The position numbers were made by a program, and so were the translations under genes. A DNA stretch of 9,669 nt from a bacterium (lineage in GTDB: Bacteria > Planctomycetota > UBA11346): positions 1 to 9,669 of the forward strand of contig JAIFKN010000224.1 of NCBI GenBank assembly GCA_020049615.1, in the 5' to 3' direction. A model generated the notes under the pieces. The model was given only the letters and a program-made list of their open reading frames with translations, did not search any database and was not told the DNA's origin. Each line of letters begins with the position of its first letter. Position 1 is the first letter of the stretch. Positions 1 to 6,274 of the stretch are shown here, piece by piece.

Positions 1-892
<892 letters not shown>

Positions 893-899
893 CCCGGGC

Positions 900-928
900 C
901 CGGCGGCGGGACTTGCGCCCGCCGCCGG
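900..928 (+). terminator. GC hairpin after pgk, probable transcription terminator
   Basis: A perfect 11-bp stem (CCGGCGGCGGG at 900-910 with CCCGCCGCCGG at 918-928) closes a 7-base loop, eight bases after the pgk stop. There is no T-run behind it, so it is not a classical intrinsic terminator. It may still stop transcription or protect the pgk mRNA 3' end. It separates pgk from the tRNA gene. Confidence 0.55.
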
Positions 929-959
929 AGCACTAACGTGCCGCCCTTCTGACTGCGCT

Positions 960-1035
960 GGCCGCGTAGCTCAGCTGGTAGAGCAGCGGATTGAAAATCC
1001 GCGTGTCGCTGGTTCGATTCCGGCCGCGGCCACCA
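960..1035 (+). tRNA. tRNA-Phe, anticodon GAA
   Basis: A complete cloverleaf can be folded by hand. The 7-bp acceptor stem pairs GGCCGCG (960-966) with CGCGGCC (1025-1031), all Watson-Crick. The D stem is GCTC/GAGC (969-972, 981-984). The anticodon stem is GCGGA/TCCGC (986-990, 998-1002) with loop TTGAAAA, placing the anticodon GAA at 993-995, which reads UUU and UUC. The T stem (1008-1012, 1020-1024) has one G-U pair and a TTCGATT loop. Discriminator A1032 is followed by an encoded CCA at 1033-1035. A terminator starts directly afterwards, so this is a single-gene transcription unit or the end of one. No clear promoter is visible in 929-959. Confidence 0.97.
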
Positions 1036-1068
1036 AGCACCCCCCGGGAAACCGGGGGGTGCTGTTTT
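1036..1068 (+). terminator. Intrinsic terminator of tRNA-Phe
   Basis: A perfect 12-bp stem pairs AGCACCCCCCGG (1036-1047) with CCGGGGGGTGCT (1052-1063). It is closed by a GAAA tetraloop (1048-1051) and followed by GTTTT (1064-1068). The stem begins on the base after the CCA end. This is a textbook Rho-independent terminator apart from its short T-run. The bottom strand has no T-run on the other side, so it should act only on the plus strand. Confidence 0.88.
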
Positions 1069-1144
1069 CCCGGGGACTCCGTCCCCGAGCCCCTGCCGGG
1101 GCGCTGCCCCGGATCCCCGCCAGGACCCTTGGGTCCTGGACCCC
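1068..1144. repeat. Three degenerate ~25-base hairpin units in tandem
   Basis: Three consecutive units each form a small perfect hairpin and end in a C-run. Unit 1 pairs CGGGGAC (1071-1077) with GTCCCCG (1081-1087) around loop TCC. Unit 2 pairs CCGGGGC (1096-1102) with GCCCCGG (1106-1112) around loop GCT. Unit 3 pairs CCAGGACCC (1120-1128) with GGGTCCTGG (1131-1139) around TT. The linkers AGCCCC, ATCCCC and ACCCC are alike. The stem sequences differ but pairing is kept, suggesting that the structure is what matters. There is no coding sense on either strand. It may belong to a dispersed REP-like family, which one window cannot show. Confidence 0.7.
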
Positions 1145-1290
1145 GCGCGATCCCGGCTCACTGACGTTCGCCGATCGCAGGGACGACGTCGCTGGAGAGC
1201 GTGCTCGGCTGGGCCTTCGCACACATTCCATGATCGGCCGAGGGGACGCCTGCGCCGCGAACTGGGGACACACGCTCCGAACAGATGGGC

Positions 1291-1360
1291 CAGCGACCAG
1301 CGAACAGCGAACAGCGAACAGCGAACAGCAAACAGCAAACAGCGACCAAGCGACAGCAAC
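1291..1360. repeat. Heptanucleotide tandem repeat, consensus CAGCRAM
   Basis: Ten consecutive 7-base units are seen: CAGCGAC, four copies of CAGCGAA, two of CAGCAAA, CAGCGAC, then the degenerate CAAGCGA and CAGCAAC. The first eight units (1291-1346) are in perfect register. Read as protein on the minus strand, they give periodic strings of the SLFAVRC type, because three 7-base units make seven codons. That produces false ORFs in this region. The array sits in the non-coding gap between tRNA-Phe and the 3' end of the convergent fur gene. The rest of the gap (1145-1290) shows no gene I can support. Confidence 0.85.
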
Positions 1361-1374
1361 CAGACGTCGACGGG

Positions 1375-1839
1375 CTACTCCTTCGCCAACCGCTCCTGGC
1401 AGGGCGGACACAAGCCGAACATCTCCAGACGATGGTGGCGCAAAACGAAGCCGTGCTTCCTGGCGATGGCGTTCTGGCGTTTCTCGATGCCCTCGTCGGC
1501 GAATTCGACGACCTTGCCGCAGGCGAGGCAGATGAGGTGATCGTGGTGGGCGCGGCCAAGGACCGGTTCGAAGCTGGCCGAATCGCCGCCGAGCCGGACG
1601 CGCTGCGCTACGCCGATCTCCACCAGCAGGTTGAGCGTACGGTAGACGGTGGCGGCCCCGATGGTGGCGTCGACCTCGCGCACGCGCTGGAGAAGCTCGT
1701 CCGCGGTCAGGTGCTCACCGGCGAGCAGGAACTGCTCGACCAGGACCTGGCGCTGCGTGGTCCAGCGGACGCCGCGCCGCTTGGCCTCGGCCCTGACTCG
1801 CTCCTGCACCTCGACGATGATCTGATTGGCGACCGGCAC
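1375..1839 (-). CDS. fur: Fur-family metal-responsive transcriptional regulator
   Basis: This 154-residue cytoplasmic repressor has the usual Fur length and layout. Residues 1-90 form the winged-helix DNA-binding domain, with the recognition helix around [10 protein letters not shown] (63-72). The dimerisation and metal domain follows. Metal-site candidates are H43 ([10 protein letters not shown]), E91, the HHDH cluster at 98-101, E112 and H135/H136. Two structural-zinc pairs, C104-x-x-C107 and C144-x-x-C147, are both intact. The start is GTG at 1837-1839: an in-frame TAG at 1849-1851 rules out a longer form, and AGG lies eight bases upstream. The gene is divergent from mdh across 98 bases and convergent with pgk/tRNA-Phe. 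Fur (iron) is the best guess. Zur or PerR cannot be excluded from motifs alone. No classical AT-rich Fur box was seen in the window. Confidence 0.93.
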   Translation of the reverse strand: MPVANQIIVEVQERVRAEAKRRGVRWTTQRQVLVEQFLLAGEHLTADELLQRVREVDATIGAATVYRTLNLLVEIGVAQRVRLGGDSASFEPVLGRAHHDHLICLACGKVVEFADEGIEKRQNAIARKHGFVLRHHRLEMFGLCPPCQERLAKE

Positions 1840-1937
1840 CCACGCAGCCTAGCTCGCACATGCGTAGTGTCATGTGCCAGTCCCCACTGGCAGAGCCGTC
1901 CGTAGATGCATCCTGCCCCCACACCTCCGAGGTTCCC
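1840..1937. promoter_or_regulatory. Divergent fur/mdh control region with two overlapping dyads
   Basis: This 98-base gap must hold the promoters of both fur (minus) and mdh (plus). It contains a perfect 7-bp dyad with an 8-base spacer (GCACATG 1856-1862, CATGTGC 1871-1877). Overlapping its right arm by three bases is a second perfect 7-bp dyad with a CCCC loop (TGCCAGT 1875-1881, ACTGGCA 1886-1892). The first looks like an operator for a dimeric regulator. The second could be an operator or an mRNA hairpin. No convincing -35/-10 pair could be assigned, and neither dyad resembles the E. coli-type Fur box. Confidence 0.55.
1929..1932 (+). promoter_or_regulatory. Ribosome binding site of mdh
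   Basis: GAGG lies five bases before the ATG at 1938 and supports that start over the in-frame ATG at 1860. The upstream ATG would add 26 residues that are not family-like and would run through the palindromic control region. Confidence 0.6.
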
Positions 1938-2924
1938 ATGCCCAAGCCCATCCGTGTCGCCGTCACCGGCGCAGCCGGCCAGATCTGCTACTCCCTCCTG
2001 CCGCGCATCGCCAACGGCGATCTCTTCGGCAAGGACCAGCCCGTGATCCTCCAACTGCTCGAAGTGCCGGTCGAGAAGGTCCAGGCCGCGTTGAAGGGCG
2101 TGGCGATGGAGCTCGAGGACTGCGCCTTCCCGCTGCTGCACGGCCTGGAGCTGTGCGACAAGCCCGAGGTCGCCTTCAAGGACGCCAACTGGTGCCTGCT
2201 GGTCGGCAGCAAGCCGCGCGGCCCGGGCATGGAACGCGCCGACCTGCTCAAGGACAACGGCAGGATCTTCATCGGCCAGGGCCAGGCGATCGACGCCGTC
2301 GCCGCCGACGACTGCCGCATCGCCGTGGTCGGCAACCCGTGCAACACCAACTGCATGATCGCCGCCAACCAGGCCAAGCGCCTGCCGCGCTCGCGCTTCA
2401 CCGCCATGACCCGGCTCGACCAGAACCGCGCCGTGGCCCAGATCGCCAAGAAGGCCGGCGTGCCGATCACCGCGGTGCATGACCTGGTGATCTACGGCAA
2501 CCACTCGCCGACCATGTTCTCCGACTTCCGCAACGCCCGTATCAACGGCAAGCCGGTCGAGCAGGTCATCACCGACCAGGCCTGGCTGCGTGAGAGCTTC
2601 CTGCCGACGGTGGGTAAACGCGGCGCGGCGATCATCGAGGCCCGCGGCGTCTCCAGCGCGACCTCGGCCGCCAACGCCCTGATCGACCACGTCAAGGCGC
2701 TGAGCACCGTCTCCACCACCCTGCACTCGATCGCCATCGAGAGCGACGGCACCTACGGCTTCGCCCCCGGCGTGTGGGCGAGCGTGCCGGTGCGCACCGT
2801 GGCGCCCGGTGCGTACCAGGTCGACACGTCGTTCACCCACGACGAGTGGGCCAAAGGCAAGATCGCCGCGACCAACGCCGAACTGGTCGGCGAGCGCGAC
2901 ACGATCAAGGACCTGCTGAAGTAG
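1938..2924 (+). CDS. mdh: Malate dehydrogenase (NAD-dependent)
   Basis: This enzyme interconverts malate and oxaloacetate in the cytoplasm (TCA cycle and anaplerosis). It has 328 residues, the normal length for the cytosolic-type (MDH type 2) branch. The N-terminal Rossmann motif is GAAGQIC (11-17). The acidic residue after the second strand (LLEVP) fits NAD rather than NADP. Substrate-binding arginines are in KPRGPGMER (R94, R100). VGNPCNTN follows, then TRLDQNR with D161 and R164, and the catalytic His in GNHSPTM is H189, so the catalytic set is complete. The odd point is that the third Rossmann glycine is Cys17. Many bacterial homologues have Gly here, and animal cytosolic MDH has Ala as I recall. 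The gene is divergent from fur and convergent with the GH42 gene, leaving 42 bases between stops, where I see no clear terminator. Confidence 0.96.
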   Translation: MPKPIRVAVTGAAGQICYSLLPRIANGDLFGKDQPVILQLLEVPVEKVQAALKGVAMELEDCAFPLLHGLELCDKPEVAFKDANWCLLVGSKPRGPGMERADLLKDNGRIFIGQGQAIDAVAADDCRIAVVGNPCNTNCMIAANQAKRLPRSRFTAMTRLDQNRAVAQIAKKAGVPITAVHDLVIYGNHSPTMFSDFRNARINGKPVEQVITDQAWLRESFLPTVGKRGAAIIEARGVSSATSAANALIDHVKALSTVSTTLHSIAIESDGTYGFAPGVWASVPVRTVAPGAYQVDTSFTHDEWAKGKIAATNAELVGERDTIKDLLK

Positions 2925-2966
2925 CCGCTGCGTCCCGAGCGCCCTGCCCACACCAAGCGTGCATGA

Positions 2967-4997
2967 TCACCTGGCAGGTTGACGGATGAGGAGCACGCCG
3001 TGGGCAGGGACCTCCAGCCGGCCAGCCAGGCAGGCTTGGCCGGTCAGCAGGTCCGTACCAGCCGCGGGCAACTCGACCCGCCCGCCGTGGCCGGCGTAAT
3101 CCACCACCAGCCAGGCTCCGCGGCGGAGGAATACCGCCACGCCGTCGCTGGCGCAGATGCGCGGCAGGCCACGGCCCTCCAGCAATCCGGTGATGATCCG
3201 GCCGTAGGCTTCTCCCCCCTCATGCCTGGCCGCTTGGGCCAGGACCACGATCTGACCCCGTCCCCGCTGGCGACGGACGGCCCAGGCCAGACCTGCGGCC
3301 CAGCCATCCCGGATGGCGCCGATGGCTGCGCAACCGGGATCGCGTGGCTCGAGGGCGAAGCCGCGGCCATGCAGGGTCACATCCAGGCCGAGGATCGTCC
3401 CACCAGCGCCTGAGAGGTCATGCATCCAACGGGTGCGCATGCCCAGGAGCGCGTCGAGCGCCCCCAGCCCCCCTTCCTCAGGCACGGTCGCATCGACAGT
3501 GCGATAGCCCGCGTAGGGACCGACGATCCACAGCCCGCCGGCCTCGACCCAGGCGGTCATGCGCGCTATGAGATCGTCGCTGAGGATCGGCATGGCCGGC
3601 GAGAGGACCACGTCCAGACCGCCGGGGTCGTGCTCCTCGAACAGGCCGATGCGCGGGATGCCGGCCCGCAGCAGGGACTCGTGATGGAGGCCGCGCTGCT
3701 GCCAATAGGCCCATCCGTCGGTGGCCAGGCCGGGGACGGGGGCATAGGCCCGAGCCTGGGACGATTCGTGCAGGGCGATGCGGTCGGGCTCGGACGGATG
3801 GGCGCGCAGCAGCGGGTCGAGCCGCTGCATCAGCCGCGAGGCCGCGACCACCTCGGGCCAGGCGGCGCTGCGCTCGCCCCAGGCGGTGACGAGGTGGGAG
3901 TGCCACATCTCCTGGCCGCTGCGCTGCTGCTGCCAGACCCAGTAGCCGACCAGATGGGCGCCGGCGCCGAGGTAGAACGCGGCATGCGCGGCGGTGCGGC
4001 CTGGCACCGGTGACGCGGCGCTCTCGATGACGGCGATGGGCTGCGGAGTGCCGTCGGACATGCGCCGGGCCCCGCGCATCCAGTCGAGATTGTGCAACGC
4101 TCCGGCCAGGCCTTCCGGCGGCCCGTAGATGTCGATGCCGGCGGCGTCCACCACCTCCATCAGGCCGGCAGGAGTCAGACGGTCGTGACTGACGTGGTTG
4201 TGGGTGATGGGGGCGTCGCTCAGGCTGCGGATGATCTCCGCCTGCTCGGCGAGGAAGCGCTGGTTGGTCCAGCTGATGAAGCGCCACCAGTCGGTGGACA
4301 TCGACGCCGAGTGCGTGCCGTCCGGATTGCCCGGACTGCGATCGAACGGCGTCTTGCCAGGCAGTTCGATGTCGGCGAAGGCGTCATAGCGCGTGCTCCA
4401 CATGCCCGTCCCCCAGCGCTGGTTCAGCGCCGCGATGCTGCCGTGGCGCTCCGCCAGCCAGTCCTGCCAGGCGCGACGGGCCTCGACCGAGAATTCGCCA
4501 TCGACATGCATGCCGATCTCGTTGTCGAGCTGCCACGCCACCACCGCCGGATGGTGCCCGAACTGCCCGGCGAGAGCCGCAGTGATGGCGCGACTGAAGG
4601 CGCGGTAACGGGCGCTGACATGGCTGGCGTGCTGACGCGAGCCGTGGACGAAGGGCCGGCCGTCGCGGTCGATGCGCAGGCACTCGGGATGATCCCGGGT
4701 CAGCCAGCGGGGCGGCGTGGCAGTCGGGGTGCACAGCATCGCGGCGAGGCCGGCCTCGTGACAGGCGTCGAGGACCTCCGCCAGCCAGCCGAGAGCGAAC
4801 ACGCCTTCCTGCGGTTCGAGGTCGGCCCAGGCGAACTCGCCCAGACGCACCAGGTTGATGCCCGCCTCGCGCATCAGCGCCAAGTCCTCGGCGATCCGTT
4901 GCGGCCGCAGTTCCGGATACCAGGCCACCGCATGCCAGGTGGTCGTCACGTAGCGGGAGGCGGTCGGACGGGCGATGGGCGGGGCCATGCCGCCCAT
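2967..4997 (-). CDS. GH42 beta-galactosidase-like glycoside hydrolase
   Basis: This 676-residue protein has the size and layout of family GH42 enzymes, which hydrolyse terminal beta-galactosides. The N-terminal TIM barrel contains the family signature VRLGEFAWADLEPQEG (about 50-65). The acid/base Glu is E160 in WQLDNEIG. The nucleophile is most likely E325 in PIAVIES, 165 residues further on, close to family spacing. From about 385 comes the trimerisation domain with a glutamine-amidotransferase-like fold (DVVLSPAMPILSDD, GGLWIVGPYAGY), then a small C-terminal beta domain. No signal peptide is visible, so it should act in the cytoplasm on imported oligosaccharides. The CxCxxC zinc cluster that follows the acid/base motif in several GH42 enzymes is absent (MHVDGEFS instead). 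The start may be ATG 4997 or ATG 4988; neither has a strong ribosome site. It is divergent from the XylR-like regulator, its probable controller. Beta-galactosidase is likely; an arabinosidase or other galactoside specificity is possible. Confidence 0.9.
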   Translation of the reverse strand: MGGMAPPIARPTASRYVTTTWHAVAWYPELRPQRIAEDLALMREAGINLVRLGEFAWADLEPQEGVFALGWLAEVLDACHEAGLAAMLCTPTATPPRWLTRDHPECLRIDRDGRPFVHGSRQHASHVSARYRAFSRAITAALAGQFGHHPAVVAWQLDNEIGMHVDGEFSVEARRAWQDWLAERHGSIAALNQRWGTGMWSTRYDAFADIELPGKTPFDRSPGNPDGTHSASMSTDWWRFISWTNQRFLAEQAEIIRSLSDAPITHNHVSHDRLTPAGLMEVVDAAGIDIYGPPEGLAGALHNLDWMRGARRMSDGTPQPIAVIESAASPVPGRTAAHAAFYLGAGAHLVGYWVWQQQRSGQEMWHSHLVTAWGERSAAWPEVVAASRLMQRLDPLLRAHPSEPDRIALHESSQARAYAPVPGLATDGWAYWQQRGLHHESLLRAGIPRIGLFEEHDPGGLDVVLSPAMPILSDDLIARMTAWVEAGGLWIVGPYAGYRTVDATVPEEGGLGALDALLGMRTRWMHDLSGAGGTILGLDVTLHGRGFALEPRDPGCAAIGAIRDGWAAGLAWAVRRQRGRGQIVVLAQAARHEGGEAYGRIITGLLEGRGLPRICASDGVAVFLRRGAWLVVDYAGHGGRVELPAAGTDLLTGQACLAGRLEVPAHGVLLIRQPAR

Positions 4998-5060
4998 GGT
5001 GCCACGCGTCCCGATGGCATGATGTCATGCATGGGTCATGGTATATCACCTAAGCGTCAA
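4998..5060. promoter_or_regulatory. Divergent GH42/regulator control region with palindromic operator candidate
   Basis: The stretch between the GH42 start and the first conserved codons of the regulator is relatively AT-rich. It carries the perfect 14-base palindrome GCATGA-TG-TCATGC (5017-5030). GTCATG occurs again at 5035-5040, eleven bases (one helical turn) after its copy at 5024-5029. A TATATC at 5042-5047 could be a -10 element if the regulator starts at GTG 5061. The spacing and symmetry suit autoregulation plus control of the GH42 gene, but this is inferred from position only. Confidence 0.5.
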
Positions 5061-6146
5061 GTGAGCCTGGCCGTCTGCATCCACCCGGGCAATCTGCATT
5101 GGCGGCGGGTCCTCGGCGGCATCCTCGAGGCCTGCGCCGCCCGTCGCTGGCTGGCGGTGGCCATCCCCGACACCAGCGAAGGTCTCGGCCTGCTGGCGCA
5201 GCACCACGCCGATGCCGCGTTGGTCAACCTGCGGGATCCCGGCGCAGTCCGAGCCGCCGCGAGGCTGGCCTTGCCCCTGGTCAATCTCGGACAGTTGACC
5301 AATGCCAGCCCACGCGTCCGCCTCGATGACCCGGCCATCGGCGCAGCCGGAGCCTCCGCCCTGGCCTCGACCGGGGTCGCTGCCCTGACCTTCGCCGGCG
5401 AGCATCTCGGCCCCTGGGCAGCGGAGCGGCGCAGCGGAGCGCTGGGGCAGGCCAGGGCCCTGGGGGTCCGCTGGCTCGCCTGCGCGCCGGCTGCCCTGCA
5501 GGATTACACCGCCTGGATCGGCACCCTGCCACGCGCGACCGGCATCCTGGCATGCAACGACGAGATCGCCGCCCAGGTGGCGCTGGCAGCTGCAGCCACC
5601 GGCCGCGCCGTGCCGCGCACGCTGCGCATCCTCGGCGTCGATGACGACGATCTGCAGTGCCGCCACGCCCGGACGCCCCTCTCGAGCCTCCGCCTCGACC
5701 TCGAGGGCCTCGGCGCACGCGCGGTCGCAGTCTGCGCCGATCTCCTGGCCAGCCGGCCGGTACCACCGGACCAGCGCCTCGCCGGCGCAGCCCTGGTCGA
5801 ACGCGCCTCGACCAGCGGCGCCCGGCTCGGCGGCCTGCGCGAGGTGGCGCTCCGCCTGGGCAGCGGCCCGCTGACCGGCCTCGATGTCGGAATCCTGGCG
5901 GCTGGCGCCGGGATCTCGCGCCGCACCCTCGGCCGGCGCATGCGGAGCGAACTCGGCTGCACCCCCCGTGACGCGCTGCATCGCCAGCGCCTGGCGCGCG
6001 CCAAGGAACTCCTGCGCAGCACCGGTGATCCGCTGACGGCCATCGCCACGCACTGCGGTTACAGTTCCGCCTCGCATCTCTGCGCCGTCTTCCGCCGCAA
6101 TCTAGGCCTCACTCCGATGGCATGGCGTGCCGGCCACGACGGGTGA
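5031..6146 (+). CDS. XylR-like AraC-family transcriptional regulator with LacI-type sensor domain
   Basis: This DNA-binding sugar sensor has the XylR architecture. Residues 10-260 form a periplasmic-binding-protein/LacI-like effector domain, with ILACNDEIAAQ (about 172-182), RILGVDDDDLQC and TPLSSLRLDLEGLG as family landmarks, ending in VERAST. Residues 270-370 form an AraC double helix-turn-helix: ISRRTLGRRM in the first, then LARAKELL, and CGYSSASHLCAVFRRNLGLTPMAWR (around G343) in the second. With the ATG at 5031 it has 371 residues, against 392 in E. coli XylR. ATG 5019 or 5022 and GTG 5061 also fit; 5031 gives the N-terminal length closest to the family, but no clear ribosome site precedes it, and it abuts the palindrome. 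It probably responds to a sugar released by its neighbours, controlling the divergent GH42 gene and perhaps the downstream lipoprotein. The ligand is unknown. Confidence 0.9.
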   Translation: MGHGISPKRQVSLAVCIHPGNLHWRRVLGGILEACAARRWLAVAIPDTSEGLGLLAQHHADAALVNLRDPGAVRAAARLALPLVNLGQLTNASPRVRLDDPAIGAAGASALASTGVAALTFAGEHLGPWAAERRSGALGQARALGVRWLACAPAALQDYTAWIGTLPRATGILACNDEIAAQVALAAAATGRAVPRTLRILGVDDDDLQCRHARTPLSSLRLDLEGLGARAVAVCADLLASRPVPPDQRLAGAALVERASTSGARLGGLREVALRLGSGPLTGLDVGILAAGAGISRRTLGRRMRSELGCTPRDALHRQRLARAKELLRSTGDPLTAIATHCGYSSASHLCAVFRRNLGLTPMAWRAGHDG

Positions 6147-6274
6147 GGGCACCCGCCTGCCCGCCGTTGCGCAATCCGCACAGGCCGCTGCGGAATTCAC
6201 TTGGGTCGCATTCCCCTGCCATCCCATGCTGGAGTCACACATGAATCGCTGCACATTCCTCAGCGGAGCTCCCC
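6147..6274 (+). promoter_or_regulatory. Gap between regulator and lipoprotein gene, probable promoter/leader region
   Basis: This 128-base gap is long enough for a separate promoter. It contains the 8-base palindrome TTGCGCAA (6167-6174) and, directly after, an inverted repeat CCGCA (6176-6180)/TGCGG (6189-6193). No convincing -35/-10 pair is seen. Two Shine-Dalgarno-like GGAG sites occur, at 6231-6234 (before ATG 6241) and 6265-6268 (before the lipoprotein ATG at 6275). Confidence 0.35.
6265..6268 (+). promoter_or_regulatory. Ribosome binding site of the lipoprotein gene
   Basis: GGAG lies six bases before ATG 6275. That is the only start between the in-frame TGA at 6242-6244 and the lipoprotein signal sequence, so it fixes the start. 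Confidence 0.75.

Noticed and set aside
960..1160. Prophage or integrative element attachment site at the tRNA-Phe 3' end
   Set aside because: No integrase gene and no second copy of the tRNA 3' end are in the window; only the repeats suggested it.
1291..1360. CRISPR array
   Set aside because: Units are 7 bases long with no spacers, and no cas gene is nearby.
1860..1937. Longer malate dehydrogenase N-terminus from ATG 1860
   Set aside because: The extra 26 residues are not family-like and overlap the palindromic control region. ATG 1938 has a GAGG ribosome site and gives the normal N-terminus.
1707..2951. 414-codon open frame on the minus strand across mdh
   Set aside because: It is antisense to the clear malate dehydrogenase gene, overlaps fur in another frame, and has low-complexity content.
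4092..5018. Upstream extension of the regulator frame antisense to GH42
   Set aside because: The frame happens to stay open opposite GH42, but regulator homology begins only near 5050. A 684-residue protein would have a meaningless N-terminal half.
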